A stretch of 64,000 bases of DNA from Clostridium beijerinckii (GTDB lineage: Bacteria > Bacillota > Clostridia > Clostridiales > Clostridiaceae), in assembly GCF_036699995.1 (NCBI RefSeq), contig NZ_CP144906.1, positions 5,488,292 to 5,552,291 on the forward strand, given 5' to 3'. Positions 55,049 through 64,000 of the stretch are shown one piece after another (position 1 is the first letter of the stretch; every line of letters starts with the position of its first letter). The position numbers and the translations under genes were made by a program. The notes below the pieces were generated by a model. It was not told the DNA's origin. It ran no database searches and was given only the letters and a program-made list of their open reading frames with translations.

Positions 55049-55810
55049 CTACTGTCTCTCTAAAAACTCTTTAGTTAATTTTACATACGCTTCAGCGCCT
55101 TTACATTTTTCATCATACAACATTATCGGAAGTCCAAAGCTTGGCGCCTCTGCAAGCCTTACATTTCTAGATATTGTAGCTTCATATACCTTATTTTTAA
55201 AATACTTTTTTACTTCTTTCAAAACTTCATTACTAAGATTTGTCCTATAATCGAACATTGTCATTACTACGCCTTCGATTTCTAGCTTTTTATTAAGAGA
55301 TTTTTTTACTAATTGTATGGTGTTGATTAACTGACTAACTCCCTCCAATGCATAGAATTCGCATTGTATTGGTATTAGCACCGAATCTGAACATGTTAAT
55401 GCATTTATTGTTAATACCCCTAAAGACGGTGGACAATCTATAAACACATAGTCATATTCTGATTCAACTTCTTTTAATTTATTCTTCATTATATTTTCTC
55501 TATCACTTCTATTTATAAGTTCCACTTCTGCGCCAGCGAGTTCCATCGTTGACGGTGATATGTACAAATTCTGGACTAAATCACTTCGTACTATAGATTC
55601 TTTCATAGTAGTATCAGAAATTAATACATCATAAATGGATAAGTCTAAATTACTTTTATCCAGTCCTAATCCACTTGTAGTATTTCCTTGAGGATCTATG
55701 TCTATAGTTAATACTCTATAACCTTCCATTGCTAAGTACGCACATAAGTTTATATTAGTAGTTGTTTTTCCAACGCCACCTTTTTGATTAAAAATGCAAA
55801 TTACCTTCAT
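55049..55810 (-). CDS. soj: Chromosome partitioning ATPase ParA (Soj)
   Basis: 253 residues. Deviant Walker A KGGVGKTTTNIN, the second Lys-containing loop region IDIDPQGNTTSGLG and Walker B FIDCPPSLGVL. It works with ParB in origin segregation, and in Bacillus it regulates DnaA and sporulation. First gene of soj-spo0J-DUF4446. Confidence 0.97.
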   Translation of the reverse strand: MKVICIFNQKGGVGKTTTNINLCAYLAMEGYRVLTIDIDPQGNTTSGLGLDKSNLDLSIYDVLISDTTMKESIVRSDLVQNLYISPSTMELAGAEVELINRSDRENIMKNKLKEVESEYDYVFIDCPPSLGVLTINALTCSDSVLIPIQCEFYALEGVSQLINTIQLVKKSLNKKLEIEGVVMTMFDYRTNLSNEVLKEVKKYFKNKVYEATISRNVRLAEAPSFGLPIMLYDEKCKGAEAYVKLTKEFLERQ

Positions 55811-56168
55811 AAGTACAGCCCTAAAAGAGCGTCCCCCCTTTCCATATTAATATTATATATACTTTTTTATTATAATAAAAGAATTATGTTCTAAAAAACA
55901 ATAACTCTTAATAAAATATATTCTATTATAAAATATTCTTCATTAATTCTTAATTTTCTGTGTATAAATATGATTGACAATTCTATATTTCTATATTTAT
56001 AAATATAAGATTAATACATATTTGAAATAATAAATTTACATTTAAAATTTCAGTAATGTAAAACCAAAACCTAAGTTAAGACCAAAATTTTAAAATTCAA
56101 CTACAACATGTATATATAATTAAAGTTAAGGTAATACTTGGTAAAACCTTAACTTCCAATTATTCCTC
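55811..56168. other. soj-noc intergenic region with a noc terminator
   Basis: AT-rich. AAGTTAAGG (56123-56131) pairs with CCTTAACTT (56147-56155), probably the terminator of noc on the minus strand. The rest should hold the soj promoter; no clear one was picked out and no gene is seen. Confidence 0.6.
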
Positions 56169-56951
56169 TTATTTTTTTGTTTTTGGTATCTTTACTACTA
56201 CTTCTATAAATTCATCATCATCTTTATATGCATATTCAGCTGGAATATCAAATTTCTGCAAAACTTGTTTTATTGTATTAACATAAAGTTTAGCCGGCAA
56301 TACGCCTCTTATATTTCTTTTATTCTTATTTTTTAATTCTTCTCCAGCTAATTTAAGCAATTCTTTATTAATTAATTCTTCTGTTTTCTTAACATTTAAT
56401 CCGTCTTTTATTACTTTTTGAACAATTCTTAACTGCATTTCTTCAGTTGGAATTGTTAACAATGCTCTTGCATGTCTTTCAGTTAATTTATTCTTTAAAC
56501 ATAATTCTCTAACTTCACTACTTAACTTTAGCAATCTTAATTTATTAGCGATTGTTGATTGTTTCTTTCCCATCTTCTTTGCTAATTCATCTTGTGTAAA
56601 ATTATGATCACTTATTAAATTATAATACGCCTCTGCTTCTTCTATGTAATTTAAATCTTCTCTTTGAAGATTCTCAAGTAGAGCTATCTGAGCAGATTCA
56701 GAGTCAGTTATATCTATAATATTGCAAGGAACCGTCTCTAACTCAGCTAACTTAGCTGCTCTAAGTCTTCTCTCTCCTGCTACCAATTCAAAGACCTCTC
56801 CACGCCTTCTTACAGTAATTGGTTGAATTATTCCATGTTCTCTAATTGATTGTGATAATTCTTCTATAGCTTCTTCATTAAAATATTTACGCGGTTGATA
56901 AATATTTGGAATGACTTTATTTATGTTAATACTTACTATTTCATTATTCAT
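56169..56951 (-). CDS. noc: Nucleoid occlusion protein Noc (ParB paralogue)
   Basis: 260 residues. ParB-type domains in order: IYQPRKYFNEE, GIIQPITVRRRG, VAGERRLRAAKL, then the HTH FTQDELAKKMGKKQSTIANKLRLLKL and a recognition region LTERHARALLTIP typical of Noc. It sits downstream of rsmG in the position of noc in other Firmicutes. No N-terminal amphipathic membrane helix like that of Bacillus Noc is evident (the start is MNNEIVSINI), so membrane targeting is uncertain. Confidence 0.88.
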   Translation of the reverse strand: MNNEIVSININKVIPNIYQPRKYFNEEAIEELSQSIREHGIIQPITVRRRGEVFELVAGERRLRAAKLAELETVPCNIIDITDSESAQIALLENLQREDLNYIEEAEAYYNLISDHNFTQDELAKKMGKKQSTIANKLRLLKLSSEVRELCLKNKLTERHARALLTIPTEEMQLRIVQKVIKDGLNVKKTEELINKELLKLAGEELKNKNKRNIRGVLPAKLYVNTIKQVLQKFDIPAEYAYKDDDEFIEVVVKIPKTKK

Positions 56952-57088
56952 GTTCCCAACCCATCCCTTATTAAAATACTACATACATATTTTACCTTGT
57001 TATCCTTATTTGCCTATTTAACTCCTACCTTAATATTTTATCATATACCTGCTTACATAATCAAATTTCAATTATTTATGTAATATCT

Positions 57089-57808
57089 TTATTTAATTGG
57101 ATTTTTACTTATTAACCCTGCTCTTCTTGGATATCCCTTAGGAGATCTATCTATCTTTTTCACGACAACTAAATTATGTTTTAATTCTGTATCTTCAATG
57201 TTAATTTCACAAACTTCCAATATTTTTCCACCTAAAATCTTTATTGCATTTGCGCTCTCTATAATTTCTTGATCAACTGACGGACCTTTTAGCGCAATAA
57301 AACTTCCTCCAACTTTTACATATGGTAAGCATAATTCAGATAATACACTCATATTTGCAACAGCTCTAGATGTTGCAATATCAAAATTCTCTCTTAGCTT
57401 AACATCCTTTGCTCCATCTTCAGCCCTGGAATGTATAGTTGTTACATTAGATACTCCAATTCTATTAATAACTGTGTTTAAAAAACTCACTCTTTTGTTC
57501 AATGAATCTAATAATGTAACATTCAAATCAGCTCTCATTATTGCAATAGGCAAACCTGGAAAACCAGCTCCTGTACCAACATCTATTAAGCTTCTAGCAA
57601 TTTTGAATTCATCTCTTTTAAATGCTTTTATTGAATCAATAAAATGCTTTTTGATTATTTCTTCATCATCAATTATAGCTGTTAAATTAATCTTTTCATT
57701 CCATTCTTGAAGAAGTTTCATATAATCAATAAATTTTTCATACTGCTCTTTCGATAGTTGTAAACCAACATCTTCTGCTGATTTAGACATTAAATCATAA
57801 AACTTCAT
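57089..57808 (-). CDS. rsmG: 16S rRNA (guanine527-N7)-methyltransferase RsmG
   Basis: 239 residues. SAM-binding motif [15 protein letters not shown] and the family start [13 protein letters not shown] are present; [23 protein letters not shown] follows. Methylates G527 of 16S rRNA. It lies 21 bases after mnmG in the mnmE-mnmG-rsmG unit. Confidence 0.96.
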   Translation of the reverse strand: MKFYDLMSKSAEDVGLQLSKEQYEKFIDYMKLLQEWNEKINLTAIIDDEEIIKKHFIDSIKAFKRDEFKIARSLIDVGTGAGFPGLPIAIMRADLNVTLLDSLNKRVSFLNTVINRIGVSNVTTIHSRAEDGAKDVKLRENFDIATSRAVANMSVLSELCLPYVKVGGSFIALKGPSVDQEIIESANAIKILGGKILEVCEINIEDTELKHNLVVVKKIDRSPKGYPRRAGLISKNPIK

Positions 57809-57829
57809 AATTCCTCCAATAATAATTAA

Positions 57830-59710
57830 TTATTTATTATAATAATGTTCAAGATAAATAAGTAATACCGAAATATCTGCTGGAGACACTCCTGAAATAC
57901 GTGTTGCCTGACCTATGCTTATTGGCCTAATATCACTTAACTTTTGTATTGCTTCAGTTCTTAATCCCTTAATATCACTATAATTAATATCCTTAGGTAA
58001 TAACTTCTTCTCAAATTTCTTAAATTGAGCAACTTGTTCAAGCTGACTTTGGATATATCCTTCATATTTTGTTAATATATTAATTTGCTCTCCAACGTCA
58101 TGAGGTAATTCTGGTCTTTCTGAATCTATTTGTTTTAAATCAAAGTAATCTAATTCAGGCCTTTGTAGCAGTTCATAAAAAGTAATTGGCTTTCTTAATT
58201 CAGCTGAATTTAATGATATTAAAAATTCATTTATTTCTTTTTTATTAGTTACCTTTAAATTCTTTAATCGTTCTAATTCATTTTCAATATTTTGTTTCCT
58301 CTTTATAAATTTATCATATCTTTCCTCTGTAACTAATCCAACTCTATATCCTAAATCCGTTAATCTAAAATCCGCATTATCTTGCCTCAATAATAATCTA
58401 TATTCTGCCCTTGAAGTCATCATCCTATAAGGTTCATTAGTCCCTTTTGTAACTAAATCATCTATTAGAACTCCTATATAAGCATCAGATCTAGTTAATA
58501 TTAGTGGTTCTTTTTCTTTAATTTTTAATGCTGCATTTATACCTGCAATTAACCCCTGTGCTCCGGCCTCCTCATATCCTGAACTTCCATTAAGCTGACC
58601 TGCACCATATAATCCTTCAATATCTTTAAATTCTAATGTTGGTTTTAATTGAGTAGGATCAATTGAATCATACTCAATTGCATATGCAGTTCTCATCATT
58701 TCAACATTTTCAAGTCCTGGTAATGTTTTAAGCATTTTAATTTGTACTTCTTCTGGTAATGATGATGAAAATCCACCTACATACATTTCCAGTGTGTCAA
58801 GTCCTTCAGGTTCAATAAATATTTGATGTTGTGGTTTATCTGGAAATCTCATTATTTTATCTTCTATGGATGGACAATATCTAGGACCAACACCTTTTAT
58901 GCTTCCATTATAAATTGGAGATCTGCCTATATTATCTCTAATTATTTTACGTGTTTCATCATTTGTATAAGTTAAGTAACAAGATACTTGTTCCCTTTCA
59001 ATATTTTCACTCATAAATGAAAAAGGTATTATATTATCATCGCCATTTTGTTCTATCATCTTAGAAAAATCCACAGATCTTCTATTTATCCTAGCTGGAG
59101 TTCCAGTTTTGAATCTCCTCAAAGAAACTCCTAAATCTAATAATGATTGTGATAGGTCATTAGCTGGAAATAAACCATTAGGACCGCCACTATATGATAC
59201 TTCACCAATTATAATTTTTCCTTTTAAATATGTACCAGTTGCAAGAATTACTGCCTTACATTTAAAAATAGCTCCATTTTTAGTAACTACACCTGTCACC
59301 TTTCCATTCTCAACATTAAGCTCTGTTACCTCAATTTGCCTTATCTTAAGATTTTCCTGTTCCTCTAGAATTCTCTTCATTCTAAATTGATAACTTTTTT
59401 TATCTGCTTGAGCTCTCAATGAGTGAACGGCTGGTCCTTTTGAAGTATTCAACATTCTTGACTGAATAAATGTATTATCAATATTTATCCCCATTTCTCC
59501 ACCAAGTGCATCAATTTCCCTAACTAAATGACCTTTTGCAGTACCACCGATATTAGGATTACAAGGCATCAATGCTATTGAATCTAAATTTATTGTACAT
59601 ACTAATGTATTAAGGCCTAATCTTGCTGATGCCAATGCAGCTTCACATCCCGCATGACCTGCACCCACAACAACTATATCGAATTGACCACCATCATAAT
59701 TTACTGCCAT
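57830..59710 (-). CDS. mnmG: tRNA uridine-5-carboxymethylaminomethyl modification enzyme MnmG
   Basis: 626 residues. FAD motif [15 protein letters not shown], the family segments [23 protein letters not shown] and [12 protein letters not shown], and the C-terminal MnmE-binding helical domain. With MnmE it modifies U34 of tRNAs that read split codon boxes. It starts 9 bases after mnmE. Confidence 0.97.
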   Translation of the reverse strand: MAVNYDGGQFDIVVVGAGHAGCEAALASARLGLNTLVCTINLDSIALMPCNPNIGGTAKGHLVREIDALGGEMGINIDNTFIQSRMLNTSKGPAVHSLRAQADKKSYQFRMKRILEEQENLKIRQIEVTELNVENGKVTGVVTKNGAIFKCKAVILATGTYLKGKIIIGEVSYSGGPNGLFPANDLSQSLLDLGVSLRRFKTGTPARINRRSVDFSKMIEQNGDDNIIPFSFMSENIEREQVSCYLTYTNDETRKIIRDNIGRSPIYNGSIKGVGPRYCPSIEDKIMRFPDKPQHQIFIEPEGLDTLEMYVGGFSSSLPEEVQIKMLKTLPGLENVEMMRTAYAIEYDSIDPTQLKPTLEFKDIEGLYGAGQLNGSSGYEEAGAQGLIAGINAALKIKEKEPLILTRSDAYIGVLIDDLVTKGTNEPYRMMTSRAEYRLLLRQDNADFRLTDLGYRVGLVTEERYDKFIKRKQNIENELERLKNLKVTNKKEINEFLISLNSAELRKPITFYELLQRPELDYFDLKQIDSERPELPHDVGEQINILTKYEGYIQSQLEQVAQFKKFEKKLLPKDINYSDIKGLRTEAIQKLSDIRPISIGQATRISGVSPADISVLLIYLEHYYNK

Positions 59711-59719
59711 TACTTTTAC

Positions 59720-61108
59720 CTACTTTCCTACACAAAATTCACTAAAAATTTTGTTTAATAAATCTTCTTCCAATTCATCTCCAGTTATTTCTCCTAAAGC
59801 TTTCATAGCCGCTGTTATATAAATCGATATTAAATCAAGATATTCATTAGCATTAATTTTATCTAAAGCCATTTTACAATTTTCTAATGATTTATATAAT
59901 GCTTGCTTATGTCGTGCATTAGAAATTATTAAGCTTTCAGAGCTTATCTCTCCATTAAAGAATAACTTTTTAACTTCATCTTTTAAAATATCTATTCCTT
60001 GGCCAGTTTTAGCTGATATATTTATTATATTACTTAAACTCTTAAGTATTTCTTCTTGAATCTTTATATCTTTCAAATCCATCTTATTTAATAATACTAT
60101 ATATTTTCTATTCTTTATTTTATTAATTATTCTACTGTCTTCTTCATCCATATATCTAGATGCATCAAGCATTAGTATTATTAGATCTGCTTCTTCAATT
60201 TTCTCTTTTGATTTTTCCACACCTATTTTTTCTACTACATCCTCTGTATCTCTTATTCCTGCTGTATCGGTTATTTTAACCGGTATTCCATCAAGGTTTA
60301 TATACTCCTCAATTATATCCCTAGTTGTCCCTGGAACATCTGTTACTATAGCTCTATTTTCTCTTAATAATGCATTAAGTAATGAAGATTTTCCTACATT
60401 TGGCTTTCCTACAATAACTATGTTGAGTCCATCTCTCACAATTTTCCCAGCATCCGCATTAGACAATAAGGTTTCAATTTTTGAATTTGCCTTATGGATC
60501 CCATCTTTAACCTGTAAAATTAAGTTGTCATCAATTATATCCTCATCATCTTCTGTAAAATCAACTGCATATTCAATTAGCGCTAAAACGTTTAGCAAAT
60601 ACCCTCTTAATTCGTTTATTTCCTTGGACAAAGCTCCTTTGCTTTGAATCATAGCTGCTTTCATCGATAACTCTGTTTTAGCAGTTATTATATCCATAAC
60701 TGCTTCAGCCTGACTCAAATCTATTCTTCCATTTAAAAATGCTCTTTTAGTAAATTCTCCAGGTTCTGCAAGTCTTGCACCAGCTTTAATAACCTGATCT
60801 AATACACTATTAGTAGATATAACTCCTCCGTGACAATTTATTTCTACCACGTTTTCACCCGTATAGCTTCTTGGAGCTTTCATATAACTTAAAATAACTT
60901 CATCAATTATCTCTTCTTTGTTCTCTAAATCCACAATATTACCATACTTCATAGTGTATGTTTTCATGCTTTCAATATCGTATTTATTTCTAGGGGTAAA
61001 TATCTTACTAGCAATCTTTAAAGCATTCTCCCCTGAAATTCTTATTATTGAAACTCCGCCTTCTCCAATTGGTGTAGCGATCGCACAAATAGTATCAAAT
61101 TCTTTCAT
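59720..61108 (-). CDS. mnmE: tRNA modification GTPase MnmE
   Basis: 462 residues. N-terminal folate-binding domain ([21 protein letters not shown]), a G domain with G1 [12 protein letters not shown]3 DTAGIRDT and G4 LNKMD, and the C-terminal CVGK whose Cys is essential. Partner of MnmG. SD GAGGAGG precedes the ATG at 61108. Confidence 0.97.
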   Translation of the reverse strand: MKEFDTICAIATPIGEGGVSIIRISGENALKIASKIFTPRNKYDIESMKTYTMKYGNIVDLENKEEIIDEVILSYMKAPRSYTGENVVEINCHGGVISTNSVLDQVIKAGARLAEPGEFTKRAFLNGRIDLSQAEAVMDIITAKTELSMKAAMIQSKGALSKEINELRGYLLNVLALIEYAVDFTEDDEDIIDDNLILQVKDGIHKANSKIETLLSNADAGKIVRDGLNIVIVGKPNVGKSSLLNALLRENRAIVTDVPGTTRDIIEEYINLDGIPVKITDTAGIRDTEDVVEKIGVEKSKEKIEEADLIILMLDASRYMDEEDSRIINKIKNRKYIVLLNKMDLKDIKIQEEILKSLSNIINISAKTGQGIDILKDEVKKLFFNGEISSESLIISNARHKQALYKSLENCKMALDKINANEYLDLISIYITAAMKALGEITGDELEEDLLNKIFSEFCVGK

Positions 61109-61250
61109 TTAATTTCCTCCTCTTTTTAAAGAAGAATATTTTCTAAACTAAAACTCCTTTTTAACTATTATCAATTTTACATAACAAAATTTAAATAGTC
61201 AAAGTTATATTAGTTAAAACTTCTCTTTTTAGTCATAAATTTTATTTATA

Positions 61251-61288
61251 AACTTAAAAAGAAAGCCATAATGGCTTTCTTTTTAAGT
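61251..61288 (-). terminator. Terminator after jag
   Basis: A perfect stem of about 17 bp around AGAAAGCC-ATAAT-GGCTTTCT with A- and T-runs on both sides; it reaches the jag stop codon. Confidence 0.9.
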
Positions 61289-61915
61289 TTAATCTTTCTT
61301 TAATTCAACGACTACCCTTCTAAACGGCTCCTCGCCTTCACTATATGTATTAACAAAGGCATCTTCCTGAAGTGCAGAATGAATGATTCTTCTCTCGTAT
61401 GGATTCATTGGCTCTAGTTTAAATAATTTTCTTGTTTTCTTAACTCTATTAGCTGTTTTAATTGCAACACCTTTAAGAGTTTCCTCTCTTTTGCTTCTAT
61501 AATCTTCGGTATCTAGTATAACCTTTTTATGAGGAAGTTCATGTACCTTATTAACTACAAGTGAAACTAAATATTGAATAGAATCTAATGTCTCTCCCCT
61601 ATAACCAATTATCACTCCCATTTTTTCTCCGGATAAATTAATTATAATGCTATCATTCTCTTCTTTAATATCAATCGTTGCTTCAACTTCCATTCCCTTG
61701 AGTATATGAACTATAAAGTTTCGTGCTTCTTCAATATAATTATATTTTTTAGAAACTCTAATTCTTGCTGGTTTAACTCCTATAACATTAAATAAACCCT
61801 TTGAGCCATGATCCAAAATTTCAATATCAACCATATCCTTATTTGCATCAAGTTCACTTAAAGCTTTATTTAAGGCTTCTTCAACAGTCTTTCCTTCCAC
61901 TTCTACTGATTTCAT
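61289..61915 (-). CDS. jag: Jag/SpoIIIJ-associated RNA-binding protein (KhpB)
   Basis: 208 residues. N-terminal Jag domain (VEVEGKTVEEALNKAL), a KH domain with GVIIGYRGETLDSIQYLV and an R3H domain (MNPYERRIIHSAL). RNA-binding protein often co-transcribed with yidC; its partner KhpA affects cell elongation in some Firmicutes. Confidence 0.94.
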   Translation of the reverse strand: MKSVEVEGKTVEEALNKALSELDANKDMVDIEILDHGSKGLFNVIGVKPARIRVSKKYNYIEEARNFIVHILKGMEVEATIDIKEENDSIIINLSGEKMGVIIGYRGETLDSIQYLVSLVVNKVHELPHKKVILDTEDYRSKREETLKGVAIKTANRVKKTRKLFKLEPMNPYERRIIHSALQEDAFVNTYSEGEEPFRRVVVELKKD

Positions 61916-61960
61916 CTGTTAATTCACCACCTCTAATATCAAAGCAAAATCACTTTTTAA

Positions 61961-62725
61961 TTATTTCTTTTTTCTTTTTTTACTAGCTGAATTTTTAGGT
62001 TCTTCCACTGCCATAACAAACTTATCTGATTCTGCTACAGCATCTTTTTGAGTCTTATCATCCATCTCTCTCATTGCTGGTCTATAGTTTAAGAAATATG
62101 TTTGTATTGTTTGAATTAAATTACCAATTATCCAGTAAAGTACAAGTATTGATTTAAAATTCAATGACATAACACCCATCATTCCAGCCATAACTAAATT
62201 CATACTTCCCATATTCATTCCACCTGGTTGTGATGGTGTTGATTTAGACATTAAATAAGATGGTATATATGTTGATAATGCAGCTAATACTGGTAATATA
62301 TAATATTTATCTGGCGCAAATAAATCGTGAATCCATAGGAATGAAGCACCTTCTATCCCTTGTATCCCCATGAATACCCAATAAAGAGCCATTAGTATAG
62401 GTAGTGGTAATAATGATGGAAGGCATCCACCAGCTACACTAACATTATTCTCCTTGTATAACCTCATAGTTTCAGTATTCAATTTTTGAGGATCGTCTTT
62501 GTACTTAGCCTGAAGCTTTTTCACTTCTGGTTGAATTTTCTGCATTCCTTGTGATGATTTTGCTGCCTTAATGTTAAATGGTAATATTAAAATTCTTATA
62601 ATCAATGTAAAAATAAATATTGCCAAAACATAAGATAGCCCAACATCTGATATTCCCATACTAACTATAAAGTCATGCAGGGAATCAAATATCCCTTTCA
62701 TAAAGTTAACTATTGCTTGAAACAT
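61961..62725 (-). CDS. yidC: Membrane protein insertase YidC (SpoIIIJ)
   Basis: 254 residues, about five membrane segments. The conserved groove Arg is in FTLIIRILILPFNIKAAKSS, and the cytoplasmic hairpin MQKIQPEVKKLQAKYKDDPQKLNTE follows. The C-terminal tail is basic (SASKKRKKK). There is no lipoprotein signal (no lipobox Cys), unlike Bacillus SpoIIIJ. Inserts membrane proteins with or without SecYEG. Confidence 0.95.
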   Translation of the reverse strand: MFQAIVNFMKGIFDSLHDFIVSMGISDVGLSYVLAIFIFTLIIRILILPFNIKAAKSSQGMQKIQPEVKKLQAKYKDDPQKLNTETMRLYKENNVSVAGGCLPSLLPLPILMALYWVFMGIQGIEGASFLWIHDLFAPDKYYILPVLAALSTYIPSYLMSKSTPSQPGGMNMGSMNLVMAGMMGVMSLNFKSILVLYWIIGNLIQTIQTYFLNYRPAMREMDDKTQKDAVAESDKFVMAVEEPKNSASKKRKKK

Positions 62726-62748
62726 TAAAATATATACCTCCTAATATC

Positions 62749-62958
62749 TCACCTAACCGGATCATATCCCCCCTTACAAAAAGGATTACATCTTAATATT
62801 CTGTAAACTGCTAATGCACTACCTTTAAAAGCTCCATATTTATTTATGGCATCTATTGCATATTGTGAACAAGTAGGCACAAATCTACAGCATGAAGATC
62901 TTCCAGGTGAAATATATTTTCTATAAAATTTAATTAGGCGTATTAGTAATTTCTTCAT
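62749..62958 (-). CDS. yidD: Membrane protein insertion efficiency factor YidD
   Basis: 69 residues. [32 protein letters not shown] and [13 protein letters not shown] are diagnostic, with the conserved cysteines. It overlaps the end of rnpA by 29 bases, as is usual in this gene cluster. Confidence 0.97.
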   Translation of the reverse strand: MKKLLIRLIKFYRKYISPGRSSCCRFVPTCSQYAIDAINKYGAFKGSALAVYRILRCNPFCKGGYDPVR

Positions 62959-63307
62959 TATTATATAAGCCTGCCTTTTTAATTAAACTTTTCATAGCTC
63001 TTTCTACCTCAAAGTAGCTTTTACTTTGAATAGGATTTCTTGCTATGAAAACAAAATCATATCCCTTTACTATATAATTATAATTTAATCTAAAGCTTTC
63101 AGTTATTAATCTTTTACATCGACTTCTAACAACACTATTCCCAACTTTTTTACTTACAGAAATACCTACCTTGCTATAGGCTAAAAGATCTTTATCTTTA
63201 TTCCTTCTATTTTTTAATATGTACATAACTAGAAGCTCATTTGCAAATGATTTACCTCTTTTATATACAATTGTAAATTCAAAATTTTTCTTTAATCTAT
63301 AAATCAT
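62930..63307 (-). CDS. rnpA: Ribonuclease P protein component
   Basis: 125 residues. The RNR motif region is seen as [28 protein letters not shown], basic and conserved. It is the protein subunit of RNase P. SD AAAGGAG precedes the start. Lies between rpmH and yidD. Confidence 0.96.
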   Translation of the reverse strand: MIYRLKKNFEFTIVYKRGKSFANELLVMYILKNRRNKDKDLLAYSKVGISVSKKVGNSVVRSRCKRLITESFRLNYNYIVKGYDFVFIARNPIQSKSYFEVERAMKSLIKKAGLYNNEEITNTPN

Positions 63308-63366
63308 AGATATTTTTATACTCCTTTTTTCCCTGCATTTGCAGAAAAAAGGCCACTAATGGGCCC

Positions 63367-63501
63367 TTAAGCTGTTAATTTTTTTCTTCCTTTTTGTCTT
63401 CTGCTCTTAAGAATGTTTCTTCCTGATTGAGTGCTCATTCTTTTTCTAAAACCATGTTCTTTTTTTCTTTGTCTCTTTTTAGGTTGGTAAGTCATAAACA
63501 T
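63367..63501 (-). CDS. rpmH: 50S ribosomal protein L34
   Basis: 44 residues, starting [20 protein letters not shown] and ending GRKKLTA, the full L34. The start ATG at 63501 follows an SD-like AAGGGGGTG. Too short for common gene finders but certain from sequence and position next to the origin. Confidence 0.97.
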   Translation of the reverse strand: MFMTYQPKKRQRKKEHGFRKRMSTQSGRNILKSRRQKGRKKLTA

Positions 63502-63613
63502 TACATATGCACCCCCTTAAATTTATTATTTATAGTAAAAACTATACTTCGCTATTTAAATTTTACTTTATTATTATATAGATATACTATTTTTCTGTCA
63601 AGGTGGTAATAAT

Positions 63614-63946
63614 TGTTGATAAATATATTTATATATATTTTTTTGTGGATAACTTATTGAATATGAGTATTTACTTATGTTATCATAAATATTATGTTGT
63701 GAATAACTTATTAATATAAAAACTTATCCACATGTGTGGATAAAATTGTGCATAACTTGTTTGTTTTTATTGTTAGTACATGCTTTATAGTTGATTTTAT
63801 TTAGGTCTTAGCATGTTTATAACACTTAATAACAATCTGTTATTAAATTTATAGAAATTTAATCTATACACATAGTTATTAACATGTTGATATATTTATA
63901 TACATACTTGGCTATAATATATGAATGTTAATATCCTTGTTGATAA
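63614..63946. other. Chromosomal replication origin region (oriC) upstream of dnaA
   Basis: Exact DnaA boxes at 63644-63652 (minus), 63724-63732 (plus) and 63735-63743 (minus), and one-mismatch copies at 63614-63622, 63698-63706, 63747-63755 and 63938-63946. The boxes 63724-63743 form an inverted pair two bases apart. The tract is very AT-rich and lies between divergent rpmH and the expected dnaA. Confidence 0.88.
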
Positions 63947-64000
63947 ACTGTACATAACTATTATAAAAATTTTTTTATTACAATTATTGGAGGAATAAGA
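63913..64000 (+). promoter_or_regulatory. Expected dnaA leader with promoter -10 and SD
   Basis: TATAAT at 63913-63918 is a candidate -10. The window ends with TTGGAGGAATAAGA, a strong SD whose start codon should be just past base 64000. dnaA itself is not visible, so the identity is inferred from gene order. Confidence 0.65.

Noticed and set aside
53631..55810. Plasmid-type partition module, sign of an integrated plasmid
   Set aside because: soj, spo0J, parS and DUF4446 next to noc, rsmG, mnmG and mnmE is the normal chromosomal origin arrangement.

Overview
The window is AT-rich (roughly 70 percent A+T by eye) with Clostridium-type gene content and gene order, and it ends at the chromosomal replication origin. 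The right end carries the usual origin-flanking block on the minus strand (rpmH, rnpA, yidD, yidC, jag, mnmE, mnmG, rsmG, noc, soj/parA, spo0J/parB) with two parS sites. It closes with a cluster of DnaA boxes and a ribosome binding site whose start codon (presumably dnaA) lies just outside. The sporulation gene yyaC, LonC, a CODH-like protein, a K+-independent membrane pyrophosphatase and Noc+Spo0J point to a spore-forming anaerobe, probably Clostridium sensu stricto. The species is not determined.

Layout. 1-2.1 kb: end of a branched-chain amino-acid ABC operon (livM partial, livG, livF). 2.1-3.0 kb: decayed ABC exporter and a 49-residue HTH-like gene. 3.3-7.0 kb: hppA, a CGGC protein and a DUF4474 protein. 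7.1-13.2 kb: an Rrf2 regulator, a divergent CO-dehydrogenase-like protein, a flavodiiron protein and an acyl-CoA dehydrogenase/EtfA/rubredoxin fusion, tied together by four copies of one operator. 13.4-18.3 kb: rlmH, a DHA2 exporter and a chemoreceptor of unusual topology. 18.3-20.0 kb: an intact insertion sequence. 20.3-29.7 kb: SEC-C protein, walJ, murA, two proteins with degenerate enzyme folds, YdcZ transporter, metallo-hydrolase, subtilase, and a dnaD-like/dnaI-like pair. 29.95-30.93 kb: eleven tRNA genes in a tandemly amplified array. 31-41 kb: flavoprotein, acyl-ACP thioesterase, purA, malic enzyme, proC, dnaB. 41-48 kb: lonC, rplI, gdpP, rpsR-ssb-rpsF, mscS. 48-51 kb: DUF3343, LysE transporter, cysteine-desulfurase-like gene, yyaC. 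51.3-53.6 kb: decayed region with an IS630 pseudogene. 53.6-64 kb: chromosome segregation and origin genes.

The most interesting unit is at 7.1-13.2 kb. The regulator has three cysteines suited to an Fe-S cluster. The dyad TATACC-N6-GTATAC lies at its own promoter, before the CODH-like gene and twice at the promoter of the fusion/flavodiiron operon. The fusion joins a dehydrogenase, an ETF FAD domain and a rubredoxin in one chain, and the next gene encodes a flavodiiron O2/NO reductase, which is normally reduced by rubredoxin. I infer an Fe-S-sensed stress regulon in which acyl-CoA electrons may reach O2 or NO. The CODH-like protein keeps all recognisable metal-cluster ligands but appears to lack catalytic His and Lys residues, so its role is open.

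Other points: a hairpin that buries the yyaC ribosome binding site, a parS inside a 34-bp palindrome, two DnaA-box clusters far from oriC, an S6:S18-type leader before rpsF, and a 126-bp imperfect inverted repeat beside the transposase.
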